A stretch of 64,000 bases of DNA. Source: JAFALK01 sp042701975. Its GTDB lineage: Bacteria; Pseudomonadota; Gammaproteobacteria; Burkholderiales; Burkholderiaceae_C. Of the stretch, positions 34,016 to 43,528 are shown one piece after another (the stretch's first letter is position 1; each line of letters opens with the position of its first letter). The translations under genes and the position numbers were made by a program. The notes under the pieces were generated by a model that saw only the letters and a program-made list of their open reading frames with translations, was not told the origin of the DNA and searched no databases. Location: positions 1,984,001 to 2,048,000 of the forward strand of contig CP170561.1 in the NCBI GenBank assembly GCA_042701975.1. Reading direction: 5' to 3'.

Positions 34016-35567
34016 AGACCATCGCCACGCCACGCTCGTCGGCCGCGGCTATCACTTCCTGATCGCGCATCGAGCCGCCCGGCTGGATCACGCAGGAGGC
34101 GCCGGCATCGGCCAGCACGTCCAGGCCGTCGCGGAACGGGAAGAAGGCGTCGCTCGCCACGACCGAGCCCTTCAGTTCGAGGCTGGCGTTGGCGGCCTTG
34201 ATCGAGGCGATGCGGGCCGAGTCGATGCGGCTCATCTGGCCGGCACCCACACCCAGCGTCATGCCGCCGCCGCAGAAGACGATGGCATTGCTCTTGACGT
34301 ACTGGGCCACGGTCCAGGCGAAGAGCAGGTCGTCGAGTTGCTGGGCGCTTGGCTGCAGCTTGGTGACGACCTTGAGGTCGGCCTTCTTGAGGAAGTGGTT
34401 GTCGGCGCTCTGCAGCAAGATGCCGGAGCCCACGCGCTTGCTGTCGCCGAGGTTGCGGCCTTGCAACCAGGCGGTATCGCCACCGGGCGGCAGGTCGATC
34501 TGCATCAGGCGCACATTGATCTTGGGCGCAAAGATGGCCAGCGCTTCGGCGGTGAAGGCCGGCGCCATCAGCACTTCGACGAACTGCTTGACGACGAGTT
34601 CGGCCGCCGCCCTGTCCACCACGCGGTTGAAGGCAATGATGCCGCCGAAGGCGCTGGTCGGGTCGGTTTTGAAGGCCTTGGCATAACTCTCTGCCGCATC
34701 GGCACCCACGGCCACGCCGCAGGGGTTGGCGTGCTTGACGATCACGCAGGCCGGCGCATCGAAGCTCTTCACGCATTCCCACGCCGCATCGGCATCGGCG
34801 ATGTTGTTGTACGAGAGCTCCTTGCCTTGCAGCTGCTTGCCGGTGACGAGCGAGCCGGGCGCCGGATACAGGTCGCGGTAGAGCGCGGCGCTCTGGTGCG
34901 AGTTCTCGCCGTAGCGCAGGTCCTGCACCTTGACGAAGCTGCTGTTCATCTGCGCCGGGTAGGCGTTGTGCGAGCCGTCTTCGTTGATGGCCGAGAGGTA
35001 GTTGCTGATCGCCGCGTCGTACTGGGCGATGCGGTTGAAGGCTGCGACTGAGGCAGCGAAACGCGTCTTGTCGCTGGTCTTGCCGGCGCTCTTGAGTTCT
35101 TCCAGCACGCCCGCGTACTGCGAGGCGTCGGTCAGCACCGTCACGTCTTTCCAGTTCTTGGCGGCGCTGCGCACCATGGCCGGGCCGCCGATGTCGATGT
35201 TCTCGATGGCATCTTCCAGCGTGCAGCCGGGCTTGGCGACGGTGGCTTCAAACGGATACAGATTCACGGCCAGGATGTCGATCGTGTCGATGCCGTGCTT
35301 TTGAATCGCGGCCACGTGCTCGGGCAGGTCACGCCGGGCCAGCAGGCCGCCGTGGATTTTCGGGTGCAGTGTCTTGACGCGGCCGTCCAGCATCTCGGGG
35401 AAGCCGGTGTGCTCGGCCACTTCGGTCACGGGCAGGCCGGCGTCGGCCAGCAGCTTGGCAGTGCCGCCGGTGGACAGCAGGCGCACGTTCAGCGCGTGCA
35501 GGGCCTTGGCGAAATCGACGATGCCGGTCTTGTCGGAGACGGAGATGAGTGCGGTCAGTTGAGTCAT
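33987..35567 (-). CDS. purH: PurH, AICAR transformylase / IMP cyclohydrolase
   Basis: 526 residues. The IMP cyclohydrolase half (1 to about 200) opens ALISVSDKTGIVDFAKAL and holds STGGTAKLLADAGLPVTEV. The transformylase half has QDLRYGENSHQSAALY, KHANPCGVAVG and SAFGGIIAFN. It carries out the last two steps of IMP synthesis. It is in the dusB-fis-purH arrangement and converges with the HPP gene, overlapping it by 29 bases. Confidence 0.98.
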   Translation of the reverse strand: MTQLTALISVSDKTGIVDFAKALHALNVRLLSTGGTAKLLADAGLPVTEVAEHTGFPEMLDGRVKTLHPKIHGGLLARRDLPEHVAAIQKHGIDTIDILAVNLYPFEATVAKPGCTLEDAIENIDIGGPAMVRSAAKNWKDVTVLTDASQYAGVLEELKSAGKTSDKTRFAASVAAFNRIAQYDAAISNYLSAINEDGSHNAYPAQMNSSFVKVQDLRYGENSHQSAALYRDLYPAPGSLVTGKQLQGKELSYNNIADADAAWECVKSFDAPACVIVKHANPCGVAVGADAAESYAKAFKTDPTSAFGGIIAFNRVVDRAAAELVVKQFVEVLMAPAFTAEALAIFAPKINVRLMQIDLPPGGDTAWLQGRNLGDSKRVGSGILLQSADNHFLKKADLKVVTKLQPSAQQLDDLLFAWTVAQYVKSNAIVFCGGGMTLGVGAGQMSRIDSARIASIKAANASLELKGSVVASDAFFPFRDGLDVLADAGASCVIQPGGSMRDQEVIAAADERGVAMVFTGVRHFRH

Positions 35568-35578
35568 GGTGTCAGCAG

Positions 35579-35827
35579 TCAGAGGATCTTGTGGTCGGTG
35601 AGCTTGCGGCGCAGCGTGTTGCGGTTGATGCCCAGCCAGTCGGCGGCGCGACTCTGGTTCTGGTCGGCCTTGGCCATCACCACTTCGAGCATGGGCTTCT
35701 CCACGAGCTTGAGCACCATGTCATAGAGGCTGTGGGGCGTCTCGCCGTCGAGGTCGCGGAAGTACAGCTCCAGGCTGTCGCGCACGCACTGTTCGAGCGA
35801 GTTGTTGTTGTTCTTGGGGGCGATCAT
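35579..35827 (-). CDS. fis: Fis, nucleoid-associated DNA-binding protein
   Basis: 82 residues, compared with 98 in enterics. The C-terminal helix-turn-helix AADWLGINRNTLRRKLTDHKI is strongly conserved. It bends DNA at many promoters and in recombination systems. It follows dusB by 17 bases and precedes purH by 11. In betaproteobacteria dusB-fis cotranscription is usual, so its level probably follows that operon's growth-phase control (known for enterics, inferred here). Confidence 0.95.
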   Translation of the reverse strand: MIAPKNNNNSLEQCVRDSLELYFRDLDGETPHSLYDMVLKLVEKPMLEVVMAKADQNQSRAADWLGINRNTLRRKLTDHKIL

Positions 35828-35844
35828 GGGTCGGTCTTCTCTTC

Positions 35845-36900
35845 TTATTCAGTGTCTTCTTCGGCGTCGTCGTCATTGGCCGCCACGTAGGTCAGCCGCT
35901 CCGTCTGGTCGGCCAGGGCCGTGAACCACAGGCGCAGGGCCTGCAGTTGCTCGGCGCTGCTTTCCAGCCGGTTCATGCGCTGGCGGAAGTCCTCCCCGCC
36001 CGGCAGCTGTCGCACGGCCCAGCCGATGTGCTTGCGCGCGGTGCGCATGCCCGTCAGTTCGCCATAGAGGCTGTAGTGGTCGTGCAGGTGTTCGGTGAGC
36101 CACTCCAGCGCGTCAAGCACGCGCGGCGGCGCTAGCTCCTCGCCGGTGGCGAGGTAGTGCGAGATCTCGGCAAAGATCCAGGGCCGGCCTTGCGCGGCGC
36201 GGCCGACCATCACGGCATCGGCGCCGGTCAGGGCCAACACTTCGCGGGCCTTTTGCGGGCTGTCGACATCGCCGTTGGCGACGACGGGAATCTTCAGCGC
36301 GTTCTTGACCGCGCGGATGGTGTCGTACTCGGCCTGGCCCTTGTAGCCCTGCTCACGCGTGCGGCCGTGCACGGTGACCATGCGAACACCGGCGGCCTCG
36401 GCGGCGCGGGCGATGTGCACGGCGTTCTTCTCGGTGGCACACCAGCCGGTGCGCATCTTGAGCGTCACGGGCACGTCGCCCGCGGCTGCGACCACGGCCG
36501 AGACGATCTCCAGCGCCAGCGGCTCGTCTTGCATCAGCGCGGAACCGGCCCACTTGTTGCAGACCTTCTTGGCCGGGCAGCCCATGTTGATGTCGATGAT
36601 CTGGGCGCCGCGCTCGATGTTGTAGACGGTGGCCTCGGCCATCATGGCGGCGTCGGTGCCGGCGATCTGCACGGCGATGGGGCCGGGCTCGCCATCGTGG
36701 TTGGCGCGCCGCGAGGTCTTGAGCGAATTCCACAGGTCCTTGCGCGACGTGACCATCTCGCTGACCGCATAGCCCGCGCCCATGCGCCGGCACAGCTGGC
36801 GGAACGGCCGGTCCGTCACGCCGGCCATCGGCGCAACGAACAGGTTGTTCGGCAGCAGGTGAGGGCCGATCTTGACCTGTGCAGGGACCGGGGCGGGCAT
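35845..36900 (-). CDS. dusB: DusB, tRNA-dihydrouridine synthase
   Basis: 351 residues. The TIM-barrel signature runs VAPMAGVTDRPFRQLC, then IDINMGCPAKKVC with the catalytic cysteine, and MVGRAAQGRPWIF for FMN binding. It reduces specific uridines in the tRNA D-loop with NADPH. The C-terminal helical bundle ends in an acidic tail (NDDDAEEDTE). Upstream, 72 bases separate it from the divergent YqaA-like gene. It heads the dusB-fis-purH set. Confidence 0.96.
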   Translation of the reverse strand: MPAPVPAQVKIGPHLLPNNLFVAPMAGVTDRPFRQLCRRMGAGYAVSEMVTSRKDLWNSLKTSRRANHDGEPGPIAVQIAGTDAAMMAEATVYNIERGAQIIDINMGCPAKKVCNKWAGSALMQDEPLALEIVSAVVAAAGDVPVTLKMRTGWCATEKNAVHIARAAEAAGVRMVTVHGRTREQGYKGQAEYDTIRAVKNALKIPVVANGDVDSPQKAREVLALTGADAVMVGRAAQGRPWIFAEISHYLATGEELAPPRVLDALEWLTEHLHDHYSLYGELTGMRTARKHIGWAVRQLPGGEDFRQRMNRLESSAEQLQALRLWFTALADQTERLTYVAANDDDAEEDTE

Positions 36901-36972
36901 GGGAGGGAATTGCTGAAAAAAGAGGCAAGATTATAACGGCGGCCCGTTGCCGTACTTTCATAATCGGGCGCA

Positions 36973-37464
36973 ATGGAAACCCAACTCCAAGCCTGGATCG
37001 AATCCCTGCTCGCCCTGCTGGCCCTGCCCAAGGTGGGCCTGGCCAGCGTGTTCCTCGTGAGCCTGATCGGCGCGACGCTGCTGCCGCTGGCCTCGGAGCC
37101 GGCCGTGTTCCTCCTCGTCAAGAGCGACCCCAGCCTGTTCTGGCCCGCCGTCTTCGTGGCCACCGCCGGCAATACCCTGGGCGGCATGATCAGCTGGTGG
37201 ATGGGTTATGGCGCCGAACGCGCCTTCGAGCGCGCCACGCACCGTTCGCCCACCCAGCTCCGCGCCATGGCCTGGATGCAGCGCTTCGGGCCGCCGGCGC
37301 TGCTGCTGTCCTGGCTGCCTGTGATCGGCGATCCGCTCTGCGCCGTGGCCGGCTGGCTGCGCCTGCCGTTCTGGCCCTGCGCGGGTTTCATGGCCGTGGG
37401 CAAGTTCGTGCGCTACACGCTGATGACGGCGGCCCTGATCTGGGTCTGGCCCCAGCTCGCTTGA
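36973..37464 (+). CDS. YqaA-family (DedA-like) membrane protein
   Basis: 163 residues with four membrane helices. The motifs SLIGATLLPLASEPAVF, GNTLGGMISWWMGYG and the GPPALLLSWLPVIGDPLCAVAGWLR helix with two prolines match the SNARE-associated/DedA-like YqaA group. Such proteins are linked to membrane lipid flipping, but YqaA itself is little studied. The divergent neighbour is dusB. An M32 carboxypeptidase follows. Confidence 0.9.
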   Translation: METQLQAWIESLLALLALPKVGLASVFLVSLIGATLLPLASEPAVFLLVKSDPSLFWPAVFVATAGNTLGGMISWWMGYGAERAFERATHRSPTQLRAMAWMQRFGPPALLLSWLPVIGDPLCAVAGWLRLPFWPCAGFMAVGKFVRYTLMTAALIWVWPQLA

Positions 37465-37536
37465 GATGGGCTTGAGGCGATGTGACTATTGCCGTGACCT
37501 CCCGCACGGCCTTCCACCGGCCGCAGAATCGCCGGC

Positions 37537-39036
37537 ATGAGCTCGACACCTCCCACTGCCTACCAGCAGCTGCACGCCCGCAACGCGCGCCTGCATCGCC
37601 TGTCCCACCTGCACGCCATCTGCTCCTGGGATCGCGCCGCCAACATGCCCGCCAAGGGCAACGAATCACGCTCCGAGGCGCTGGCCGAGATGGAGGGCCT
37701 GCTGCACCAGCTGAGCACCGACCCCGCCTGGCCGGGCCTGCTGGATGCGGCCGGTGCGGAGCCGCTCAGCGCGGACGAGCAGGCCAATCTGCGCGAGACG
37801 CGCCGCGCCTGGTTCTCGGCCAACGCGCTGCCGCAAAGCCTGGTCGAGGCCAAGAGTCTCGCCGGCTCGCGCTGCGAGCACGCCTGGCGCAGCCAGCGCC
37901 CCGCCAACGACTGGGCCGGCTTCCTGCCCAATCTGCGAGAGGTTGTGAAGCTCTCGCGCCAGGAAGCCGCGTTGCGAGCCGAGGCCACCGGCCTGTCGCG
38001 CTACGACGCGCTGATGGACCAGTTCGAACCCGGCATGCGATCGGCCGAGGTCGAGCGCGTGTTCGCCGATCTGCGCAGCTGGCTGCCGGGGCTGGTCCGC
38101 GAGGTCTGCGAGAAGCAAGCCAGCGAGACCGTGATTCAGCCGGTAGGCCCCTTCGACAAGCAGGCGCAGCGCGCCCTGGGCCTGGATGCGATGCGCCTGC
38201 TCGGCTTCGACTTCGCCGCCGGCCGCATGGACGAGAGCGTCCATCCCTTCTGCGGGGGCGTGCCCGAGGACGTGCGCATGACCACGCGCTACAGCGAGCA
38301 CAGCGTGCTCGAAGCGCTGATGGGCACGGTGCACGAGACCGGCCACGGCCGCTACGAACAGAACCTGCCGCGCGAATGGCTGGGCCAGCCGCTGGCGCGG
38401 GCACGCTCGATGGCGCTGCACGAAAGCCAGAGCCTCTCCTTCGAGATGCAGTTGGGCAGCCATCCCGCTTTTGCCAAGCTTTTGTCGCCGCTGCTGGTGC
38501 AGCACTTCGGTGCCCAGCCGGCCTTCGAGCCCGGCAACCTCAACCGCTTGATGACACGCGTTCAGAGAGGCTTGATCCGCGTGGATGCCGACGAGGTGAC
38601 CTATCCGGCCCACGTGATCCTGCGCTTCGAGATCGAGCGCGCGCTGATCGAAGGCGAGATCGAGTGCGAGGACATCCCGGCGTTGTGGGACGAGAAGATG
38701 CAGGAGCTGCTGGGCCTGGATACGCGGGGCGACTACCGCAACGGCCCGATGCAGGACGTGCACTGGACCGACGGCGCCTTCGGCTACTTCCCCTGCTACA
38801 CGCTCGGCGCCATGTACGCGGCGCAGTGGTTCGCGGCAATGCGGCGCGAGCGCCCGCAGCTCGATTCAGAAATCGCCGCCGGCCAGCTCACGCCGGTGTT
38901 CGACTGGCTGCGCGACAAGGTCTGGACCGCAGGCAGCCGCTTTGAAACGGCCGAGCTGGCCCAGCGCGCAAGCGGCGAGACGCTGAACCCGGCGCACTTT
39001 CGCGCGCACCTGCGCTCGCGCTACCTGGGCGTCTGA
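37537..39036 (+). CDS. Carboxypeptidase Taq (M32 family metallopeptidase)
   Basis: 499 residues. The zinc motif HETGH in MGTVHETGHGRYEQNLP is followed by the third ligand Glu in the helix MALHESQSLSFE, and the family signature VRMTTRY precedes it. It cuts single residues from the C-terminus of peptides. No signal peptide is present. The 72 bases upstream lack a clear promoter. The gene stands alone between yqaA and a convergent phasin. Confidence 0.95.
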   Translation: MSSTPPTAYQQLHARNARLHRLSHLHAICSWDRAANMPAKGNESRSEALAEMEGLLHQLSTDPAWPGLLDAAGAEPLSADEQANLRETRRAWFSANALPQSLVEAKSLAGSRCEHAWRSQRPANDWAGFLPNLREVVKLSRQEAALRAEATGLSRYDALMDQFEPGMRSAEVERVFADLRSWLPGLVREVCEKQASETVIQPVGPFDKQAQRALGLDAMRLLGFDFAAGRMDESVHPFCGGVPEDVRMTTRYSEHSVLEALMGTVHETGHGRYEQNLPREWLGQPLARARSMALHESQSLSFEMQLGSHPAFAKLLSPLLVQHFGAQPAFEPGNLNRLMTRVQRGLIRVDADEVTYPAHVILRFEIERALIEGEIECEDIPALWDEKMQELLGLDTRGDYRNGPMQDVHWTDGAFGYFPCYTLGAMYAAQWFAAMRRERPQLDSEIAAGQLTPVFDWLRDKVWTAGSRFETAELAQRASGETLNPAHFRAHLRSRYLGV

Positions 39037-39039
39037 GGC

Positions 39040-39558
39040 TCAGGCCGCCAGCTTCTTCGCGGCGGTCTTCTTTGTAGGCGCTTTGCGGGGCGCCACCTTC
39101 TTGGCCGGCGCGGTCTTCGCTGCCGCTGGCGCCTTGGTCGCCTTCAGTGCGGCCACCTCGGCGCCCAACGCATCGAGCTGCTCGCGCAGCTCACGCACCT
39201 CGGTCGCCGTCGGCATGCCCATGCTGGTCAGCGCCTGCTCGACGCGGTGCTCGAAGATCGATTCGAGCTGGCTCCACTGCTTGCGTGCCTTGTCGCCGAT
39301 CTTCTGGCCGAACTCGGCGCCGGAGCTGCCGAACTTGTCCATTGCCATTTCCTGCGTGCGCTGCTGCAGCTTCAGGCCCTCGCTCACGAGCTGCTCGAAG
39401 AGCTTGCTGCCTTCACCGCCTTTCGAGAAAGCGCCCAGGCCCGCGGCCCAGATCTGCTGCGCCGAGGCGCGCATGCTCTGCGTCAGCGGGTTGTCGAGAA
39501 AGCCTGGGGGCAGGCTGGAGAAGAAATCCGGTGCAGCTTTTGCTTCCTTCTTGGACAT
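39040..39558 (-). CDS. Phasin/PHA-granule-associated protein with basic lysine-rich tail
   Basis: 172 residues. The N-terminal half is an amphipathic phasin-like region (NPLTQSMRASAQQIWAAGLGAFSKGG) with the coiled-coil VEQALTSMGMPTATEVRELREQLDALGAEVAAL. The last 40 residues (APAKKVAPRKAPTKKTAAKK) are an Ala-Lys-Pro repeat like histone H1 and like PhaF/PhaM tails that bind DNA. It should sit on polyhydroxyalkanoate granules and link them to the nucleoid (inference from family). Confidence 0.87.
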   Translation of the reverse strand: MSKKEAKAAPDFFSSLPPGFLDNPLTQSMRASAQQIWAAGLGAFSKGGEGSKLFEQLVSEGLKLQQRTQEMAMDKFGSSGAEFGQKIGDKARKQWSQLESIFEHRVEQALTSMGMPTATEVRELREQLDALGAEVAALKATKAPAAAKTAPAKKVAPRKAPTKKTAAKKLAA

Positions 39559-39586
39559 GGGACCCGCTCCTTCATCATCGTCGTGA

Positions 39587-40936
39587 TCAAGACATAGGCG
39601 ACGAGTCTAAGCGCCGCAGCTGCGCCTGCGCCAGTGCGGCGTACAGCGGCACGGTGATCCAGCGCGAGAGCAGGCTGGCGCCCAGCGCGGCGGCCATCAG
39701 CGTGAGCACCATGGCGTGGCCGTCCACCATCTCCATCACGATGATGAAGGCAGTGAGTGGTGCTTGCGTCACGGCAGCAAGAAAGGCCGCCATGCCGATC
39801 GCGATCAGCGGCGCGCTGGCGCTGACGTCCATGTGGAGCGCCTGCGAGAAGAAGGCCACGTCAGCGCCCACGCCCGCGCCGATGGCCAGCGACGGCGCGA
39901 AGATCCCGCCCGGCACGCCCGACCACACGGCCAGCCAGGTGGCCAGCACGCGCAGCGTCACGTACAGCAAGGGCAGGCTCGGCGCATTGCCTTCGACGAG
40001 ATGGCGTGTGTAGTCGTAGCCCGAGCCGAAAGCAGCTCCACCTGATACCACGCCCAGCACCGCACAGATGAAGCCGCAGCCCGCCGCGAAGCGCAGCGGA
40101 TGGCGTGCACGCCAGGCGCTGAACCGGTCCTTGCCGCCGGTGATGGAGACGAGCAGCAGCCGCGCAAAGAAGCCGCCGAGCAGGCCGCAGCCGACGGTCA
40201 CGGCCAGCGCGGGCAGCAGGTAGTTCCAGCCCAGGTGCGGCACGCGGATCACACCGAAGTAGGTGTTGTTGCCGAAGGCCGCCACGGCGACCAGGCCGGC
40301 GAGCACGATGGCCGTGATGATCAGGCCGCTGGAGCGATGCTCGATGCGACGCGTGAGTTCCTCGATGGCGAAGATCACGCCGGCCAGCGGCGCATTGAAG
40401 GCCGCCGCAATGCCCGCTGCGCCGCCCGCGACGAGCAGCCCCTGCTGGTTCACCGCGAAGCGCTCCGGCAACCAGCGTTGCGCATGTTGCATCACGCCCG
40501 CCGCGATCTGCACCGAAGGACCTTCGCGGCCGATCGGCAATCCGCCCAGCAGGCCCGCTGCGGTGAGCCCCATCTTGGCGATGGCCAGGCGCAGCGAGAC
40601 GAAGAGGCTCACACGCTCCGGCTCCACCTTCGACGACAGCGCCGCCATCACCTGCGGAATGCCCGATCCCGAGGCGCCGGCCGCGAAGCGCCGCGTGCAC
40701 CAGGCGATGGCCAGGGTGAGCAGTGGCGTCCACACCAGCGGCGCCCACCACTGCCATTCGCGCAGCGCGGTGAAGCCATCGAAGGCGGCTTCGCTCAGGT
40801 GCGTGAAGACGACGACCGCGAGACCTGCGGCGGCGGCATAGGCAAAGACCACGGCCCGGCCCAGCCACTGGCGCCAGTCCGCCAGGTCGGCCCGCATCTC
40901 CTCGATGAAATCGGGCTGGGGGTGATGCTCATTCAT
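39587..40936 (-). CDS. ClC-family chloride channel/antiporter (second copy, no CBS)
   Basis: 449 residues and a ClC core only. The motifs ASGSGIPQV, LGGLPIGREGPSVQIAAG (gating Glu in GREGP), AGGAAGIAAAFNAPLAGVIFAIEEL and GVPGGIFAPSLAIGAG are all canonical. Unlike the copy at 31110 there is no C-terminal CBS pair, and the core motifs differ, so this is not a recent duplicate. The gene lies 28 bases upstream of the phasin in the same direction. Confidence 0.95.
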   Translation of the reverse strand: MNEHHPQPDFIEEMRADLADWRQWLGRAVVFAYAAAAGLAVVVFTHLSEAAFDGFTALREWQWWAPLVWTPLLTLAIAWCTRRFAAGASGSGIPQVMAALSSKVEPERVSLFVSLRLAIAKMGLTAAGLLGGLPIGREGPSVQIAAGVMQHAQRWLPERFAVNQQGLLVAGGAAGIAAAFNAPLAGVIFAIEELTRRIEHRSSGLIITAIVLAGLVAVAAFGNNTYFGVIRVPHLGWNYLLPALAVTVGCGLLGGFFARLLLVSITGGKDRFSAWRARHPLRFAAGCGFICAVLGVVSGGAAFGSGYDYTRHLVEGNAPSLPLLYVTLRVLATWLAVWSGVPGGIFAPSLAIGAGVGADVAFFSQALHMDVSASAPLIAIGMAAFLAAVTQAPLTAFIIVMEMVDGHAMVLTLMAAALGASLLSRWITVPLYAALAQAQLRRLDSSPMS

Positions 40937-41114
40937 CGGAATCAGTTTAGAGCCGCGAATGTTGCTGACTGCTAAGTCGAGAAATTTGACGGAGGCAATT
41001 TCAGCGAGCTTTCAGGCGCTCGCAAGCGCATGAATGCAGAACGCTTTCCATCTCGGGCATGGCTTTTGCGTCAACAGCGCTGCGCGACACAACGCCAACT
41101 TGGAGGCACTGACC

Positions 41115-42128
41115 ATGAAGATTCGTAAAGGAATATGTCCAGCACTGTCCGTCATCGGCATTGCGCTGGCTTGTCTATCTCAACCCGCGTCGGCCATTCC
41201 GACGCTGGTCTTCGCTGCCGGTGGTGGTGGTGGCGCCGGCTATTGCTGCGGTCAGCCGGGCGGTGCCGGGCAGTCCGGCACGGCAGGCCAGACCGGCGGC
41301 GATGGCGGCTTGGCCGGCACGGGCGGCGCCGGTGGCACCGCAGGTATGGGTGGCATGGGCGGCTCATCGGGCAGCATGGACGGCGGCGGCGGAGCGGGTT
41401 GGCTCGGCGCGGGCGGCAGCGGTGCGGGCACCGGCAGCGGCGCTGGCGCCTCGGGCGGTAACGGCGTGGGTGGCATGTCCATGCCCAGCTGGGCCGGTGG
41501 CCTGGGTGGCAACACGTCGGGCTTTGGCATCGGCGGCTACGGCGGCGGCGGCGGTGGCGGCTGGCAAGGTGGTGGCGGCGGTGGCGGCTACTCCGGTGGT
41601 GGCGGCGGATCGGGCCAGACAGCCAACGGCGGCGGTGGCGGCTCCTTCGCCGATGGCGCTGCGCAAGGCCTGACCATCACGGGCGGTGCCAACGGAAGCT
41701 CCACGTTCTACGCAGACAGCGTGCTGGGGCGCGGCGCGGACGGCAGCATCAGCATCGGCGGCACGCTGTTCAACTTCACGGGCGGCGAGCAGACCTTCAC
41801 CGCAGCCGTGGCCGGCTTCTATGACTTCGTCGTCATGGGCGCACAGGGCGGGCAGGGCGATGCCGACCTGGGTGGCTATGGCACCAGCCTCGTGGCCAGC
41901 TATTACCTGAACGTCAACGAGACCCTGGGCCTGGTGGTGGGCGAGGGCGGCTTCAGCGGCAATTGCTGCGGCGTGTCGGGCGGCGGCGGCGGTGGCGGTT
42001 CCTTCGTCTACGTGCTCGATGCCGGCGATACCGGCAACCAGGTGCCGGAGCCGGGCAGCCTCTCGCTGGTGGCGCTGGCGCTGCTGGCGGGGCTCAACCC
42101 CATCGTTCGCCGACAGCGTCCACGCTGA
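41115..42128 (+). CDS. Glycine-rich PEP-CTERM protein
   Basis: 337 residues, about 40% glycine. A signal peptide (1-26, LSQPASA) precedes long GGxGG-type stretches (about 36-225), a beta-rich segment GEQTFTAAVAGFYDFVVMGAQGGQG and the sorting tag VPEPGSLSLVALALLAGLNP with tail RRQRPR. The chosen ATG has GGAGG eight bases upstream; an earlier frame start at 41034 gives no signal peptide. It is probably a surface or matrix protein. Upstream, 178 bases carry no gene. Confidence 0.87.
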   Translation: MKIRKGICPALSVIGIALACLSQPASAIPTLVFAAGGGGGAGYCCGQPGGAGQSGTAGQTGGDGGLAGTGGAGGTAGMGGMGGSSGSMDGGGGAGWLGAGGSGAGTGSGAGASGGNGVGGMSMPSWAGGLGGNTSGFGIGGYGGGGGGGWQGGGGGGGYSGGGGGSGQTANGGGGGSFADGAAQGLTITGGANGSSTFYADSVLGRGADGSISIGGTLFNFTGGEQTFTAAVAGFYDFVVMGAQGGQGDADLGGYGTSLVASYYLNVNETLGLVVGEGGFSGNCCGVSGGGGGGGSFVYVLDAGDTGNQVPEPGSLSLVALALLAGLNPIVRRQRPR

Positions 42129-42151
42129 GCGATCAGGGCCTGCCAGTCCAC

Positions 42152-43528
42152 TCAGTCGAAGTCGACGGTGACGAGCAGGCCCTGGCCTTCGGGCCCGGCC
42201 TCCAGTCGGATGCGCGCGCCGTTGCGTGCGGCCGCGCGTTCGGCAATGGCCAGGCCCAGACCGCTGCCTGTCTGTCCCTGGCCCGGCACACGGTAGAAGC
42301 GCTCGAAGACGCGTTTGCGCAGGCCCTCTGCGATGCCGGGTCCCTGGTCGACGAAGCTCAACGAGCAGCCACCTTCAGTTCGCGGTGCGAGATGGACCGA
42401 GATCCGCCCGCCCTCCGGCGAGTACTTGATCGCGTTGCCGATCAGGTTGTCCACCAGCGCCCACATGCTTTCCTCGTGCAGCGCGCGTTCGCAGGGCGCG
42501 TCGGCCTGGAAGTCGATGTCGATGCCACGCTGCAGGGCCAGCGGCACGGCGCTGGCGAGACGGTCGCGCACGAGCGCTTCGACCGAGCGCGTGGGCAGTT
42601 CTTCGTCGCCGGCCTCCGAGCGCGCACGCTCCAGCGCCAGCAGCTGGTGCACGACGCGCGTGGCGCGAGCCACGCCTTCACGCAGGCCGGCGCTGACCTC
42701 CGCATGGCGCGCCGGATCGTCGGCGGCGTTGCGGCTTTGCAGCAGGTGCGCGTTGAGCTGGATGGCGGCCAGCGGTGTCTTCAGCTCGTGGGCGGCGTCG
42801 GTCAGGAACTCGTGTTCGTTGTCGATGCGCTTGCGCAGCTGCGCCATCAGCTGGTTGATCGAGGAGACCAGGGGTGAGAGCTCGCGGTAGGTCGATTCAG
42901 GCAGCGGCGTGATGTCCAGCGCCGAGCGGCTTTCAATCGATCGCGCAATGCTGTTCAGCGGCCTGAGGCCGATGCCGATGATGAACCAGGCCGGTAGCAG
43001 CAGCAGGGGCAGGCTGAAGATGGTGGAGCGGGTCAGGAAGCTCACGCCCGAGTAGCTGAGCATCCAGCGGTCATCAACCTCGTGCGTGCGTTCCACGACC
43101 AGGCCGCTGGCGGCGTCGCGCGATACGGTTTGTACCCAGGTGTTCTCGTCGCCGACGCGCGTCTCGCCGGTGAGCGGCAGCTTGTCAGGCAGCTCGGGCC
43201 GGGAGTTGTAGAGCAGCGCGTCGCGTTGCCAGATGCGCACCCGAACGCGCGAGTGGTAGTCCAGGTCGCGGAACATCGCGGCGCGCACATCTTCGAGCGA
43301 GGCCGCGGCCTGGCGGATGCGATCCGGCTGGCCGGAAAGCTCGACCATGTGCAGCAGCAGCTCCTCGGTGTGGGCCTTGTTCTCGGCCGCCGTGCGGGCG
43401 CGCTGCGTGGCGCGCGCTTCCATCGCCACATAAAGAAAGCCGCACAGGAACACCAGCAGGATGACCACGCCGAAGCCGATCATCAGCCGCCGGAACAGCG
43501 AGGATTGTTGGTCAGGCTGCGTTGCCAC
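42152..43528 (-). CDS. Sensor histidine kinase
   Basis: 458 residues. Two membrane helices (about 15-35 and 165-190) enclose a periplasmic sensor domain. The HAMP-like linker is followed by the H-box FLTDAAHELKTPLAAIQ with the phospho-accepting His, the N-box LVDNLIGNAIKYS, and G-boxes DQGPGIAEG and GSGLGLAIAERAA. The start GTG 43528 overlaps the regulator stop. It pairs with the response regulator upstream. It is transcribed away from the TonB receptor gene. Confidence 0.9.
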   Translation of the reverse strand: MATQPDQQSSLFRRLMIGFGVVILLVFLCGFLYVAMEARATQRARTAAENKAHTEELLLHMVELSGQPDRIRQAAASLEDVRAAMFRDLDYHSRVRVRIWQRDALLYNSRPELPDKLPLTGETRVGDENTWVQTVSRDAASGLVVERTHEVDDRWMLSYSGVSFLTRSTIFSLPLLLLPAWFIIGIGLRPLNSIARSIESRSALDITPLPESTYRELSPLVSSINQLMAQLRKRIDNEHEFLTDAAHELKTPLAAIQLNAHLLQSRNAADDPARHAEVSAGLREGVARATRVVHQLLALERARSEAGDEELPTRSVEALVRDRLASAVPLALQRGIDIDFQADAPCERALHEESMWALVDNLIGNAIKYSPEGGRISVHLAPRTEGGCSLSFVDQGPGIAEGLRKRVFERFYRVPGQGQTGSGLGLAIAERAAARNGARIRLEAGPEGQGLLVTVDFD